64,000 nt of DNA from Roseobacter sp. HKCCD6576-2. GTDB taxonomy: Bacteria; Pseudomonadota; Alphaproteobacteria; Rhodobacterales; Rhodobacteraceae. This document shows positions 36,354 to 45,176 of this stretch, one piece after another (position 1 is the stretch's first letter; each line of letters begins with the position of its first letter). The notes under the pieces were generated by a model. The model was not told the DNA's origin. It made no database searches and saw only the letters and a program-made list of their open reading frames with translations. A program made the translations under genes and the position numbers. The stretch lies in the NCBI RefSeq assembly GCF_013179285.1, contig NZ_WVNW01000005.1, positions 62,001 through 126,000 of the forward strand. Direction: 5' to 3'.

Positions 36354-36364
36354 GGACCCAGCCC

Positions 36365-36727
36365 TTAGCGCGCGGGGCCAGTATCCTCAAGCAGCGCCAA
36401 GATCTCATCCTGGCCCTCATTGGCCCGACCCTTGAGGGTTTGCACCTCGCGCTCAAGCTTCTGCTTGTCGCGGCGATGGGTCTTCGCCTCCGCCCGGTGG
36501 CGATGTTCACGGAGCCATTCCCAGACGAAGCCGATCAACAAGCCGAGGACCACGCCGCCGAAAATCACCAGGAACAGCGGCAGCTCAATCGTGAAGGACC
36601 AGCCCGTCCAGAGCGCCAGGTTCTCCGGCAGAAGCTGCAACATAACCGTGCCGCGATTGGCGAGCGCCAAGATCACCAGCCCAAACGCGACAAGCGCCAA
36701 AAACGCGTATTTCAGATAGCGGATCAC
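36365..36727 (-). CDS. LapA domain membrane protein (DUF1049)
   Basis: A 120-residue protein with two membrane segments ([16 protein letters not shown], and [21 protein letters not shown]) and a charged, coiled-coil C-terminal tail ([21 protein letters not shown]). It matches the lipopolysaccharide assembly protein A domain family. It lies 13 bases after ihfB. The same order, ihfB-lapA-trpF, is common in Rhodobacteraceae. LapA relatives take part in outer-membrane lipopolysaccharide control together with LapB in E. coli. Confidence 0.88.
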   Translation of the reverse strand: MIRYLKYAFLALVAFGLVILALANRGTVMLQLLPENLALWTGWSFTIELPLFLVIFGGVVLGLLIGFVWEWLREHRHRAEAKTHRRDKQKLEREVQTLKGRANEGQDEILALLEDTGPAR

Positions 36728-36740
36728 CTAAGGGAGCCTT

Positions 36741-37028
36741 TCAGCTGTCATGCCCGTTGAGACGATCCCGTAGCAGTTTGCCCGCCTTGAAGAAAGGCAC
36801 ATGCTTTTCCTCAACTGAGACGCTTTCGCCTGTGCGCGGGTTCCGGCCGACCCGGGCGTCGCGCTTCTTCACGGAGAAAGCGCCAAAGCCGCGCAACTCG
36901 ACACGGTCGCCATTGGCCATGGCTTCGATAATCTCTTCGAAAATCGCGTTCACGATGCGCTCGACATCGCGCTGATAGAGATGTGGGTTCTCTTCCGAAA
37001 GCTTGGTAATCAGCTCCGAGCGTATCAT
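36741..37028 (-). CDS. ihfB: Integration host factor beta subunit
   Basis: A 95-residue HU/IHF protein. [33 protein letters not shown] and [27 protein letters not shown] (the DNA-binding arm with the proline that intercalates into DNA) match IhfB. With IhfA it bends DNA sharply at specific sites. A 220-base gap separates it from the tRNA-Arg upstream. Confidence 0.94.
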   Translation of the reverse strand: MIRSELITKLSEENPHLYQRDVERIVNAIFEEIIEAMANGDRVELRGFGAFSVKKRDARVGRNPRTGESVSVEEKHVPFFKAGKLLRDRLNGHDS

Positions 37029-37248
37029 CCTATCCCTCCCAGGTGGTGCACAGCAATTTTCACTGACTATAGGACGATTGCGTCCATCGCGGAACTGAAA
37101 AGCCGCCCCGTTTTCGGGAAACTGAACCCCTATCGCCCTGTTCAGGCGGGAAAATCGCCGCTGATGAGCATGCCTCCGCCGGGAAGAGGGAGAAGACCGG
37201 TGTTTTCACACTTTCGTGATTCGGATCGGAAATGGCGTTAAGAAACTG

Positions 37249-37325
37249 TGGCGATCCCCCGAGGACTCGAACCCCGAACCTGCTGATTAGAAGTCAGCTG
37301 CTCTATCCAGTTGAGCTAGGGGACC
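37249..37325 (-). tRNA. tRNA-Arg (anticodon TCT)
   Basis: A 77-base tRNA on the minus strand: acceptor stem GGTCCCC with GGGGATC (one G-U), D-loop AACTGGAT, anticodon loop CTTCTAA giving UCU for AGA/AGG, T-loop GGTTCGAGTCC, and encoded CCA. All arms fold by eye. Confidence 0.94.
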
Positions 37326-37360
37326 GCTGAGGATCAGTTAGCGCCTTGGCCCGCCGAGGT

Positions 37361-38380
37361 CTAGACTTGTGCCTCATCGAGGGATTGCTCCCATCCGCGC
37401 TTGTGCGCGCGACCGATGCGGCGTCTGAGGGTTGCGAAATCATCTTGATCAAGCAAGCTTACGATCTGATCGCGGTGGGCTTGAATACAGGCCGCGTTCA
37501 ACACGGCCAACTCGTCATCTTGAAGCATCTCGTCCATCGCTGCCCGGACTGGCTCCGACCAGCGCTGAATCCGTGTCTCATCTTGCTGATTGATATTGTA
37601 GCGCCGCCAATAGCTCAGGTCTGCCGAGCGATCCGCATGATTTGCATTGCCGCGCGCCACTTGGGTCAAGAAGCTGTCCATTGAGCGCAGGGCGTAATGG
37701 TTCAACTGCGCGAGGTCATAGGAGAACAGCCCCTCGTCCAGAGATTTGATCTCCCGCACCTTCAATTCGTCCGGCAGCGGCTGCCCCGCGGCATTGACCC
37801 AATTGAGTTCGTGCCCCCGATCGGCAATGGGCCGCGGGGAGTGATTGGTGATGCGATCCACCGGCGCGCCCACACGCGTAAAAGACTTCACGCCGCGCCG
37901 CGGATTTCGCGGGTTCATATGGCCGGTGTAGTTCTGCGACTTGGTAAACCGGTCCATCTGGAACTCTTCGGTGAACTCTTGATGACCTGCGCAGCCGAAA
38001 TTCAACTGATTGATACTGATCACATCGGCGCCATCGCAGGCATTGAACAGATCTTCCAGCCGCCCGTCGCCCGCATTCACACAGATGAACTCATCCATAT
38101 CCAGCGACACGACCCAATCGACCCGCTTCAACCGGCTGAGCGTGTTGATATATTTGATCACCGCCAGATGATGCCGCTCAATCTGCATAATCATCGACGG
38201 GTTGGCATAATGGCGCACGAGACCCAACTCATCGAGCCGGTCCAAAAGCAAGTCCGAGCCATCGGTGCAGTCATTGGAGAAGACCAAGATATCAGTGACA
38301 CCGATCAACCGGTGATAAGCGACCCATTCTAGAATAAATGGGCCTTCATTTTTCATCGGCGTGATAGAAGCAACGCGCAT
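37361..38380 (-). CDS. Glycosyltransferase family 2/92-like protein
   Basis: A 339-residue glycosyltransferase. The N-terminus RVASITPMKNEGPFILEWVAYH is the nucleotide-sugar binding start; SNDCTDGSD and the acidic SLDMDEFI (D-x-D metal site) follow; NQLNFGCAGHQEF and NHYALRSMDSFLTQVARG are conserved in the Glyco_tranf_2_4/DUF23-like group. These enzymes add sugars to cell-surface polysaccharides. The ATG at 38380 is chosen over a TTG at 38401. It stands alone between the tRNA-Arg and the complex I subunit, without other polysaccharide genes. Confidence 0.83.
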   Translation of the reverse strand: MRVASITPMKNEGPFILEWVAYHRLIGVTDILVFSNDCTDGSDLLLDRLDELGLVRHYANPSMIMQIERHHLAVIKYINTLSRLKRVDWVVSLDMDEFICVNAGDGRLEDLFNACDGADVISINQLNFGCAGHQEFTEEFQMDRFTKSQNYTGHMNPRNPRRGVKSFTRVGAPVDRITNHSPRPIADRGHELNWVNAAGQPLPDELKVREIKSLDEGLFSYDLAQLNHYALRSMDSFLTQVARGNANHADRSADLSYWRRYNINQQDETRIQRWSEPVRAAMDEMLQDDELAVLNAACIQAHRDQIVSLLDQDDFATLRRRIGRAHKRGWEQSLDEAQV

Positions 38381-38484
38381 CGTGTTGTCGGTCCTGCTCA
38401 AATCACCGGGTTCAGCCAGATCACAGCCACCCCGGATTATGGATTTCCGCCCGACTATAGCACCGAAAGGCTGGGAATGGGCGC

Positions 38485-38796
38485 TTAATGCGTCCAGGCG
38501 CCGCGCCGATCCGTGGCGAAGTTTTCGCCATAGCCGCGGGCGCGGATATTGGGTTTGCGCTTTTTCGGCTGCATGACGATGGCATCAATCCCGTTCTCGG
38601 CCGCATAATCCTTTGCCGCGTCCAATGTCTCGAAGCTCAGATGCACTTGGCTGTTCATGTCGTCAGAGCTGGTCCATCCCATCAGCGGGTCCACCTCACG
38701 CGGCGAAGCCGGCGCGAATTCCAACACCCAATGATGGGTCTTGGCCGTGCCCGAGGACATGGCGGTTTTGGCGGGCTGATAAATACGCGCGCGCAT
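38485..38796 (-). CDS. Complex I NDUFS4-type accessory subunit (ETC complex I subunit)
   Basis: A 103-residue protein of the NDUFS4/18-kDa family. [57 protein letters not shown] and [13 protein letters not shown] match in order. This subunit is found in alphaproteobacteria and mitochondria, where it stabilises the NADH-oxidising module of complex I. The start at 38796 is supported by gaggag. The gene stands apart from the nuo operon, which is not in the window. Confidence 0.92.
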   Translation of the reverse strand: MRARIYQPAKTAMSSGTAKTHHWVLEFAPASPREVDPLMGWTSSDDMNSQVHLSFETLDAAKDYAAENGIDAIVMQPKKRKPNIRARGYGENFATDRRGAWTH

Positions 38797-38899
38797 GGGC
38801 GGTCTCCTCATCACTTGCCAGTCTTATCTCCAAACAGAGCCATTGATGCAACGGGCATTCCTGTCGCGCCGACGTGTATATAGGGAGGGGAGGGAAGTG

Positions 38900-38959
38900 G
38901 GTTGCCAACCCGGCTCGAGGGAGCGAGGGGTGGGTGGGTGTCGAACCCGGTTGGCAACC
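38900..38959. promoter_or_regulatory. Pair of GGTTGSCAACC palindromes
   Basis: GGTTGCCAACC (38900-38910) and GGTTGGCAACC (38949-38959) are each palindromes with one central base. They lie 49 bases apart centre to centre, and being mutual reverse complements they could also form a large stem-loop. Paired, phased palindromes suggest a dimeric regulator. The target could be either divergent gene. Confidence 0.5.
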
Positions 38960-38998
38960 GCTTCTGCTGCTTGCTCATTGAAGGTAGGCGGCGGCTGG

Positions 38999-39014
38999 TT
39001 TCATTGCAATGAAA
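38999..39014. promoter_or_regulatory. Perfect 16-bp palindrome TTTCATTGCAATGAAA
   Basis: A fully symmetric 16-base site about 150 bases before uvrB. It is in an AT-rich position typical of operators. It does not match LexA, FNR or Fur consensus sequences known to me. Confidence 0.5.
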
Positions 39015-39166
39015 AATTCGCCTTAAGGTTGTGTGCATTTAACTCAAACACGAGGAAAAATCTTAACCTTTTGGCAAGGCATGTCAGGGGTTCTCGGCAC
39101 ACCCGAGCTTGAGGCCTTGAACAAGAACAAAATAAGACCATTCTAAGGAGGCTGCAGGGGGTTTCG

Positions 39167-41362
39167 ATGCATAACAATTCACCAGAACAAATGCCGGTTT
39201 TGAACCATTCGGTCGATGAGGTCCGCGCGCGGCCCAAACTGGAAGGCGGCAAACAGTTCATTCTACATACAGAATTCGACCCGGCGGGCGACCAGCCCAC
39301 CGCGATTGAAGAATTGGCAGGCGGGATTCGCGAGGGCGACCAGAATCAGGTGCTCCTCGGCGCCACCGGCACCGGCAAGACCTTCACCATGGCCAAGGTC
39401 ATCGAAGAAACCCAACGCCCGGCGATCATCCTCGCCCCTAACAAGACGCTGGCCGCACAACTCTACGGCGAGTTCAAAGGGTTCTTCCCCGACAACGCGG
39501 TGGAGTATTTCGTCAGCTATTATGACTACTACCAACCCGAGGCCTATGTGGCGCGGTCGGACACCTATATCGAGAAAGAATCTCAGATCAACGAACAGAT
39601 CGACCGAATGCGCCACTCGGCAACACGCGCGCTTCTCGAACGCGACGATGTGATCATCGTGGCCTCGGTCTCCTGCATCTACGGCATCGGCTCGGTGGAG
39701 ACCTATGGCGCGATGACCCAGGATCTGATTTCCGGGAAAGAGTATGATCAACGCAAGGTCATGGCCGATCTGATCGCCCAGCAATACCGCCGCAACGATC
39801 AGGCGTTCCAGCGCGGCAGCTTCCGCGTCCGCGGCGACAGCTTGGAAATCTGGCCCGCACACTTGGACGACCGCGCCTGGAAGCTCTCTTTCTTCGGTGA
39901 AGAGCTGGAAAGCATCACCGAGTTCGACCCGCTCACGGGCGAGAAAACCGACACGTTCGAGAAAGTGCGCGTCTACGCCAACTCGCATTACGTGACACCA
40001 CGCCCCACGATGCAGCAGGCGATCAAGGGCATCAAAGCGGAGCTGCAGGTCCGGCTCGACCAGCTCATCGGCGAAGGCAAGCTGTTGGAGGCGCAGCGGC
40101 TGGAGCAGCGGACAAATTTCGACCTGGAGATGTTGGAGGCCACCGGCGTCTGCAACGGGATCGAGAACTATTCGCGCTATCTGACGGGCCGCATACCCGG
40201 CGAGCCGCCCCCCACGCTTTTCGAATACATCCCCGACAACGCGATTGTCTTCGCCGACGAATCCCACGTCTCGGTGCCACAAATCGGCGGCATGTATCGG
40301 GGCGACTACCGACGCAAGTTCACCCTGGCGGAGCACGGGTTCCGCCTCCCCTCCTGCATGGACAACCGCCCGCTAAAGTTCGAGGAATGGGATGCGATGC
40401 GACCGCAGTCGATCTTCGTCTCCGCCACCCCGCAAGCCTGGGAGTTGGAGCAATCGGGCGGCGTCTTCACCGAACAGGTGATCCGCCCCACAGGCCTGCT
40501 CGATCCACAGGTTGAAATCCGACCGGTGGAAATGCAGGTCGATGACCTCCTCGACGAGGTCCGCCGCGTCACCGCCGATGGCTTCCGCACGCTGGTGACC
40601 ACGCTCACCAAACGCATGGCCGAGGATCTGACCGAATACATGCATGAGCAGGGCATCAAGGTCCGCTATATGCATTCCGATATCGACACGCTGGAACGGA
40701 TCGAGATCCTGCGCGACCTGCGGCTTGGCGCCTTCGACGTGCTGATCGGGATCAACCTGCTGCGCGAGGGCCTGGACATCCCGGAATGCGGGTTGGTGGC
40801 GATCCTGGATGCAGATAAGGAGGGCTTCCTGCGCTCGGAAACCTCGCTGGTGCAGACCATCGGCCGCGCCGCGCGGAACGCCGAAGGCCGGGTGATCATG
40901 TATGCCGACCGGATCACCGGCTCAATGGAGCGCGCCATGCGTGAGACCGACCGGCGGCGCGCAAAACAGATTGCCTATAACGAGGAACACGGGATCACGC
41001 CGGAGACGGTCAAGAAGAATGTCGAGGACATTCTGGCCGGGCTCTACAAGGGCGATGTGGACATGAACCGGGTGACTGCGAAGGTGGAGAAACCACTCCA
41101 CGGCGCAAACCTTGAGGCGGTCCTGAACGGCCTCCGCACCGATATGCGGAAAGCGGCGGAGAACCTGGAATTCGAAGAGGCTGCCCGGCTGAGGGACGAG
41201 ATCAAACGGCTGGAAACGGTGGACCTGGTGGTATCCGACGACCCGCTGGCGCGGCAGACTGCGGTGGAGGCGGCGGTTGAAGGGGCCGCGAAGGCCGAGG
41301 GGCGGTCTACGGCGGGACGACCGGGGCAGCGGGGTGGGAATGTGAGGCGGAGGGGGAGGTAG
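39167..41362 (+). CDS. uvrB: UvrABC system protein B
   Basis: A 731-residue helicase-like nucleotide excision repair protein. Walker A is [10 protein letters not shown] (about 65-74), followed by [12 protein letters not shown] (the beta-hairpin that clamps DNA), DESHVSVPQ (Walker B) and the motif VI region QTIGRAARN. The C-terminal UVR domain lies near 645-680. UvrB verifies DNA damage after UvrA and recruits UvrC. The extreme N-terminus (about 25 residues) and C-terminal tail ([19 protein letters not shown]) are longer than in E. coli. It has an upstream gcaggggg site. The abi gene begins nine bases after its stop. Confidence 0.96.
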   Translation: MHNNSPEQMPVLNHSVDEVRARPKLEGGKQFILHTEFDPAGDQPTAIEELAGGIREGDQNQVLLGATGTGKTFTMAKVIEETQRPAIILAPNKTLAAQLYGEFKGFFPDNAVEYFVSYYDYYQPEAYVARSDTYIEKESQINEQIDRMRHSATRALLERDDVIIVASVSCIYGIGSVETYGAMTQDLISGKEYDQRKVMADLIAQQYRRNDQAFQRGSFRVRGDSLEIWPAHLDDRAWKLSFFGEELESITEFDPLTGEKTDTFEKVRVYANSHYVTPRPTMQQAIKGIKAELQVRLDQLIGEGKLLEAQRLEQRTNFDLEMLEATGVCNGIENYSRYLTGRIPGEPPPTLFEYIPDNAIVFADESHVSVPQIGGMYRGDYRRKFTLAEHGFRLPSCMDNRPLKFEEWDAMRPQSIFVSATPQAWELEQSGGVFTEQVIRPTGLLDPQVEIRPVEMQVDDLLDEVRRVTADGFRTLVTTLTKRMAEDLTEYMHEQGIKVRYMHSDIDTLERIEILRDLRLGAFDVLIGINLLREGLDIPECGLVAILDADKEGFLRSETSLVQTIGRAARNAEGRVIMYADRITGSMERAMRETDRRRAKQIAYNEEHGITPETVKKNVEDILAGLYKGDVDMNRVTAKVEKPLHGANLEAVLNGLRTDMRKAAENLEFEEAARLRDEIKRLETVDLVVSDDPLARQTAVEAAVEGAAKAEGRSTAGRPGQRGGNVRRRGR

Positions 41363-41370
41363 ACTGGTCA

Positions 41371-42276
41371 TTGGTTAAGCTTAAGCACGCGGAGTTGAGG
41401 GCAATTGACGACCTGTTCGAGATGGCTGACGGATATGCGCTCGATTTTTCAAACAAGACATTAGCAGAGTTCTTCGAGGACCAGTTCAACGAAGACATTT
41501 ACGCTGATCGGTACGCATCTAGGGGCAATTCAAAGGCGAACAGGATCCGTGCTTATTTGGACTTAGCCACTCCGCTACAAGCTGGAAAACTGCTCAGGGC
41601 GTTGTGGTCTCACAGGAACCGTCAACGTGAGATTGAAACCCAACGACGAAATAATCTGATCGCGTCCGGTTTTATGGAAGTGGAGGAGCTTGAGGTATTT
41701 CTACTGCCATTTGCAGAGGACGACCAGGCGTTCCATGAACTTGTCGAAGCAATAGAAAAGAGGAACGACAGCGAAATCGTTGCGGCTGCCACAATTCTCG
41801 CAGCAAACTTCAACTTCGACACTGTTGCACTGGAAATCGAGAGAGCGAGAAACTTCGTCGATGACGATCCTGAAGATGCGATTACCGCAGCTTGCTCGTT
41901 GATCGAGAGCGTGTGCCGATCAATCCTGGTCGAGTTAGACCTGCCGCTTCCAAAAGAGCTTTCCGTCAAACCTCTCTACAAAGCAGTACGTGGTCCGCTG
42001 GGGTTGGCACCGGACAAACCGAGCGTTGAAACTCAAGTCGCTGCCGACGTTAGAGCAATTCTTGCAGGCCTGTCGAATTCAATAGAAGGGATAGGTGCAT
42101 TGAGAACGCATGCTGGAGACGCTCATGGTCGCGAGAAAGGTCGACCACGTGTCGATGCCCGGATTGCTCGCCTCTCAGTAAACACAGCCTCCGCCATAGC
42201 GGTTTTTCTCATTGAGACCTGGAGCCGTCGCTATCCAGAACGCGCGCTCCCGAACCCTGGCGCAGAGGTGTCTTGA
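41371..42276 (+). CDS. Abortive infection family protein (Abi_C-type)
   Basis: A 301-residue protein starting at TTG, eight bases after the uvrB stop. The N-terminal 70 residues (LFEMADGYALDFSNKTLAEFF, then SKANRIRAYLDLATPLQAGKLLRAL) match the small helical domain often placed in front of defence proteins. The C-terminal part holds the Abi_C signature ILAGLSNSIEGIGALRTHAGDAHG, then RIARLSVNTASAIAVFLIETW. Proteins with this domain confer phage resistance through cell suicide or dormancy. Sampled 60-base stretches are about half G+C, below the neighbouring uvrB, which suggests acquisition by transfer. No partner antitoxin or other defence gene is adjacent. Confidence 0.83.
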   Translation: MVKLKHAELRAIDDLFEMADGYALDFSNKTLAEFFEDQFNEDIYADRYASRGNSKANRIRAYLDLATPLQAGKLLRALWSHRNRQREIETQRRNNLIASGFMEVEELEVFLLPFAEDDQAFHELVEAIEKRNDSEIVAAATILAANFNFDTVALEIERARNFVDDDPEDAITAACSLIESVCRSILVELDLPLPKELSVKPLYKAVRGPLGLAPDKPSVETQVAADVRAILAGLSNSIEGIGALRTHAGDAHGREKGRPRVDARIARLSVNTASAIAVFLIETWSRRYPERALPNPGAEVS

Positions 42277-42554
42277 AAACGGTGATCTTCCGGCTGGTAC
42301 CACACAAGCCGGTCAAGCGCCTGCCCGTAGGATGGCGCTGCAACGCCTGAGTGACTTGATTTATGGTAGCCAAGTCATTGCTCCGGAAAAGCTGTTCGAG
42401 ACATTTCCAAAGCGCCAGCCCGCCGGGACGGGCAGGCGCTCGACCGGCGCCTCCGGCTTGATTCCGGTCGGGGTGGCTTGTTGCTCGACGCGCGTTCAAA
42501 TGCCAATCCCCCGGGGCTCCGCCCGTTCGCGCCTTGAAACGTCCGCTGGACGTT
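42277..42554. other. Hairpin-rich spacer between abi gene and MmcQ gene
   Basis: The spacer between the two convergent genes is full of inverted repeats: TGACTTG/CAAGTCA near 42351-42377; GCGCCAGCCCG/CGGGCAGGCGC with one mismatch at 42412-42439; CGACCGG/CCGGTCG near 42441-42470; and a perfect 9-bp GAAACGTCC/GGACGTTTC at 42536-42556 that runs into the MmcQ stop. They could be terminators for both genes or a scar where the abi gene entered. Confidence 0.6.
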
Positions 42555-42932
42555 TCACCGGCCTTCGGTCGACCCGGCGCTCCCCCCCAAACCCTCCCGC
42601 ATCTTCTTCGTCATTCCGGCCACCACCAGACGATAGCTCTCCTCGATATGCTCCCGCAGCATCGCGTCACTCATCGCGCCGTCTTTATAGACCTGCAGCC
42701 ATGTCATCCCTCGTGATGCCAGATAAGGCGCGGGGCGGATGCCCGGCTCCCCGCCCAGCACCTCGAAGGCAATCTCGCCCACCTTGAAGGTGAAGGCGTC
42801 CTTGCCATCATTCCAGCCGCAGATGGCAAAGACCTTCGGCCCCACTTTCCACACATCCGCATTGCCCCATTGCACCACATGGGAGGTCGCTGTCATCCCG
42901 CCACAGAAGCTGTTGAATTCGTCACGTGTCAT
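42555..42932 (-). CDS. MmcQ/YjbR family DNA-binding protein
   Basis: A 125-residue protein of the MmcQ/YjbR (CyaY-like fold) family. TRDEFNSFCGGM, KVFAICGWN, FEVLGGEPGIRPAPYLASRGMTWLQV and LREHIEESYRLVVAGMTKK match the family. These small proteins are thought to bind DNA; no cellular role is established. The start at 42932 gives the usual N-terminus. Confidence 0.85.
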   Translation of the reverse strand: MTRDEFNSFCGGMTATSHVVQWGNADVWKVGPKVFAICGWNDGKDAFTFKVGEIAFEVLGGEPGIRPAPYLASRGMTWLQVYKDGAMSDAMLREHIEESYRLVVAGMTKKMREGLGGSAGSTEGR

Positions 42933-43055
42933 CGCCCGACCCTGCGCCGCCAAGCGCGGCAAGACAAGCGCCCTTCATATCCGCACAACCCTCTGCGCGT
43001 TGACCAAAGCCGCCTCTCCCGCTCCAATATGCCCGATCAACAGGAGCCACCGCCC

Positions 43056-43355
43056 ATGTCCCTCCTCGTCCGCTACACGCTCGCCTCAGCCGAGGATCAC
43101 ACCCGTCAGGTCGACGCTATGCGCGCACTCGTTGCCGGGCTTACCTTCGAGGGCGTCGCCGGCCTTCACTATTCCTGCTTCAAAACCGATGAGCCGACGC
43201 AATTCATCGGCGTTCTTGAATTCCCCGATGACGCCACGAAACAGGCCTCCCTCGACAGCCCGTCCTTTGCCGCCTATCGCGCCACCGTCGGCCCCACCTT
43301 CGCCACCCCACCGCAAATGACGCAGATCACAGCCATCGCGTCGACAGGAGGGTGA
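43056..43355 (+). CDS. Antibiotic biosynthesis monooxygenase-like dimeric alpha/beta barrel protein
   Basis: A 99-residue small protein with the pattern of dimeric alpha+beta barrels (LLVRYTLASAEDHTRQVDAMRALVAGL, HYSCFKTDEPTQFIGVLEF). Such proteins include antibiotic biosynthesis monooxygenases and other small oxygenases or isomerases. The ATG at 43056 has caggag upstream. Its stop overlaps the GTG start of the next gene. Function not assigned. Confidence 0.65.
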   Translation: MSLLVRYTLASAEDHTRQVDAMRALVAGLTFEGVAGLHYSCFKTDEPTQFIGVLEFPDDATKQASLDSPSFAAYRATVGPTFATPPQMTQITAIASTGG

Positions 43356-43789
43356 TCCTTTTGCGCGCCCTTGCCTTTCTGATGCTGACCGCGCTCCCGG
43401 CGCAGGCTTGGCAGGCCGGTGTTGAGGGTTCTCTCTGCACGCTCACCCATTCGGAACCTGGACTCGATATCCGCCTGACCTATGATCCGGTCTTGCCCGA
43501 ATACACGATCACTCTGACGCTCGAGCAGCCTTGGCCAGACGGCCCCGTTTTTGGCATCCGCTTCGAGGGTGCCAGCCCCAACACAATCACCACCGGAAAC
43601 CACCAACTCTCGGATGATCGCCGCGCGCTAACCGTGACGGATCGTGGCTTTGGGAATGTTCTGAACGGGTTGGCCGAGAATGAAACGGCCACGGCCTTCA
43701 CCGCGCCTGTCGGCGCACGCTTCGGCCTGGACGGCGCCGCACCCGAAGTGGCGGTGTTTCGGGCCTGTGTGATTGTGCCCTCGGCCTAG
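43352..43789 (+). CDS. Exported hypothetical protein
   Basis: A 145-residue protein beginning with GTG that overlaps the preceding stop, behind a caggag site. Residues 1-19 are a Sec signal peptide (LLRALAFLMLTALPAQA). The mature part is rich in beta-prone residues (YTITLTLEQPWPDGPVFGIRF) and has two cysteines, in SLCTLTH and RACVIVP, that could form a disulfide bridge. No family was recognised. It is translationally coupled to the upstream small oxygenase-like gene, but a shared function is not evident. Confidence 0.6.
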   Translation: MILLRALAFLMLTALPAQAWQAGVEGSLCTLTHSEPGLDIRLTYDPVLPEYTITLTLEQPWPDGPVFGIRFEGASPNTITTGNHQLSDDRRALTVTDRGFGNVLNGLAENETATAFTAPVGARFGLDGAAPEVAVFRACVIVPSA

Positions 43790-43852
43790 TTATTGAACCA
43801 AACCTTTGCACGACCCGACCTATCCCTGAACCATCGATCAGGGAGACCGCTC

Positions 43853-44128
43853 ATGCGCCGCATGATTTCCATTCTTTGCACCCTCGGCCAATTGGCCTTC
43901 ACCGGCCCGGCCGTCGCGCAATCTATCGGCTTTGGCCTCGGCGTCTCAAACGGGCCGGTCACGCTCAGCATTGGCACGGGCAACCGGAATACGCTGACCT
44001 GCGTGACCCGCATTGTGCCCACAGGCGGCGAAGTACGTCTCCGCCGCGGCATGGTGGTCGAAAGCGTCAGCTGCACCGACACAAGCTGCACGGAACAGCA
44101 GGTCGTGATCTGCCCGACGCGGCGCTAA
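43853..44128 (+). CDS. Exported small hypothetical protein
   Basis: A 91-residue protein. Residues 1-23 form a signal peptide (MISILCTLGQLAFTGPAVA, cleaved before QS). The mature part has a Gly/Ser-rich start and four cysteines (TLTCVTR, SVSCTDTSCTEQQVVIC), likely paired in disulfides. The start has agggag upstream. No relatives were recognised. Confidence 0.6.
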   Translation: MRRMISILCTLGQLAFTGPAVAQSIGFGLGVSNGPVTLSIGTGNRNTLTCVTRIVPTGGEVRLRRGMVVESVSCTDTSCTEQQVVICPTRR

Positions 44129-44131
44129 ACC

Positions 44132-44389
44132 TCAGAAATCGAAGATATCGTCCAGGAACGACCCGCGCCGTTTCTTTTTGTGATAGCTCGACGACCGATC
44201 CCGCCCTTGGTCATAGTCATCGCGCCCGCCACGCTGCGGCTGAGGCGGCGCGGATGGGGTCGAGCGCTCGATAATCTTGTCCAATTCACCCCGGTCGAGC
44301 CACACACCCCGGCATTGCGGGCAATAGTCGATCTCCACCCCTTGGCGGTCGGCCATAACCAGTTGGGTTCCGTCGATGGGGCATTGCAT
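44132..44389 (-). CDS. Zinc-ribbon protein (zf-TFIIB type)
   Basis: An 85-residue protein. The N-terminal 40 residues form a TFIIB-type zinc ribbon: CPIDGTQLVM with one cysteine and CPQCRGVWLDRGELDKII with the C-x-x-C pair. The C-terminal half is polar and low complexity (GGRDDYDQGRDRSSSYHKKKRRG) and ends SFLDDIFDF. Small proteins of this kind are common but uncharacterised. The start at 44389 has aaggag upstream. Confidence 0.82.
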   Translation of the reverse strand: MQCPIDGTQLVMADRQGVEIDYCPQCRGVWLDRGELDKIIERSTPSAPPQPQRGGRDDYDQGRDRSSSYHKKKRRGSFLDDIFDF

Positions 44390-44472
44390 TGAGATGTCTC
44401 CTTGACTGTGTGACTGAGACATAGGCGCGGGTTGTCGCCAGGCAAACCGCGATAGCAAAAGCCTATCGGCAG

Positions 44473-44736
44473 CTAGCGTTGCGCCTCCATCTGCCGCGCA
44501 ATCTCGGCGGCCCACTCACCGATGATCGGTAAAAACTCGATCTGGCTGAGCGACCAGACCAGAACCGACAACAGCAGCGATGCGCCCAGCACCGTGCCCA
44601 ACCCAAACGCCAGGCCCCGCGCCAGATTGAACAACAGCACCCGAAACACGGAGTTATGCAGCCGTATGAAACGATGCGAATTCAGCAGCGCCACTTCATC
44701 GCGGAGCGCTCGTATCTCTTGCTCGATTTCGGCCAC
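44473..44736 (-). CDS. Small membrane protein, DUF5665-like
   Basis: An 87-residue protein starting with GTG (agggag upstream). A short N-terminal coiled segment (EIEQEIRALRDEVALLNSH) precedes a membrane region (LARGLAFGLGTVLGASLLLSVLVWSL), then LPIIGEWAAEIARQ. This pattern matches DUF5665, a family of single- or double-pass proteins of unknown function. It lies 11 bases after the monooxygenase-like gene, so both are likely in one transcript. Confidence 0.72.
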   Translation of the reverse strand: MAEIEQEIRALRDEVALLNSHRFIRLHNSVFRVLLFNLARGLAFGLGTVLGASLLLSVLVWSLSQIEFLPIIGEWAAEIARQMEAQR

Positions 44737-44747
44737 GTCCAGGCTCC

Positions 44748-45071
44748 CTAGCTGTCAAACACCGCTTCAACATCGTACATCACCGGCTCGAAACTCCGGC
44801 ACATCTGGGTGATCTCGCGGTTGCGGCGGACCATCTCGTCGCTTCGAAGCATCGCTTGAAAGTCTTCGCGGCGCTGCCACTGAGAGTAATTCGCCACGCG
44901 GGTCTGGGCATCATTCACATGCAGACCAGCCGCAATGAACCCAGGCTGGTGTGAGATGAACACGTCATAAGCTTCGGTCAGTGCCTCAATCAAATCGCGG
45001 CAATTGCCGGGCGTGGTTTCAAAGGTGGTGATCACGGTTTGTAGGGCCGCACCCTTGGCAATGGATGGCAT
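44748..45071 (-). CDS. Antibiotic biosynthesis monooxygenase domain protein
   Basis: A 107-residue dimeric alpha/beta barrel protein. TVITTFETTPGNCRDLIEALTEAYDVF and HQPGFIAAGLHVNDAQTRVANYSQWQRREDFQAML match the ABM fold, with the N-Y-S-Q-W stretch that often lines the active site. Functions in the family range from quinone-forming monooxygenases to heme-degrading enzymes. The start has aaagga upstream. The substrate is unknown. Confidence 0.8.
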   Translation of the reverse strand: MPSIAKGAALQTVITTFETTPGNCRDLIEALTEAYDVFISHQPGFIAAGLHVNDAQTRVANYSQWQRREDFQAMLRSDEMVRRNREITQMCRSFEPVMYDVEAVFDS

Positions 45072-45123
45072 GTGGCTGTCCTTTCTGCCGCAATCGTAGC
45101 GCCCGGCTCAAGCTCCGCGCAAA

Positions 45124-45148
45124 GAAAAAAGCCGCGCATGGGCGCGGC
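45124..45148 (-). terminator. Terminator of the pilin-like gene
   Basis: On the minus strand, GCCGCGC and GCGCGGC pair perfectly over seven bases with a four-base loop, followed by TTTTTTCTTT. It begins 29 bases after the gene's stop. Confidence 0.88.
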
Positions 45149-45176
45149 CTTCTGTCATGCCATCAATCGTCCGGAG

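Larger units (their letters stand above)
38797..39166. other. Intergenic region with three palindromes between NDUFS4 gene and uvrB
   Basis: This 370-base divergent region contains no gene. It has a purine-rich G-heavy stretch (38878-38940) and three perfect palindromes listed separately. The alphaproteobacterial LexA box (GTTC or GAAC repeated with seven bases between) was searched for by eye before uvrB and was not found. Confidence 0.6.

Noticed and set aside
39000-39166. A LexA box upstream of uvrB
   Set aside because: GAAC occurs twice near 39119-39129 but only two bases apart, not seven; no GTTC-N7-GTTC site was found.
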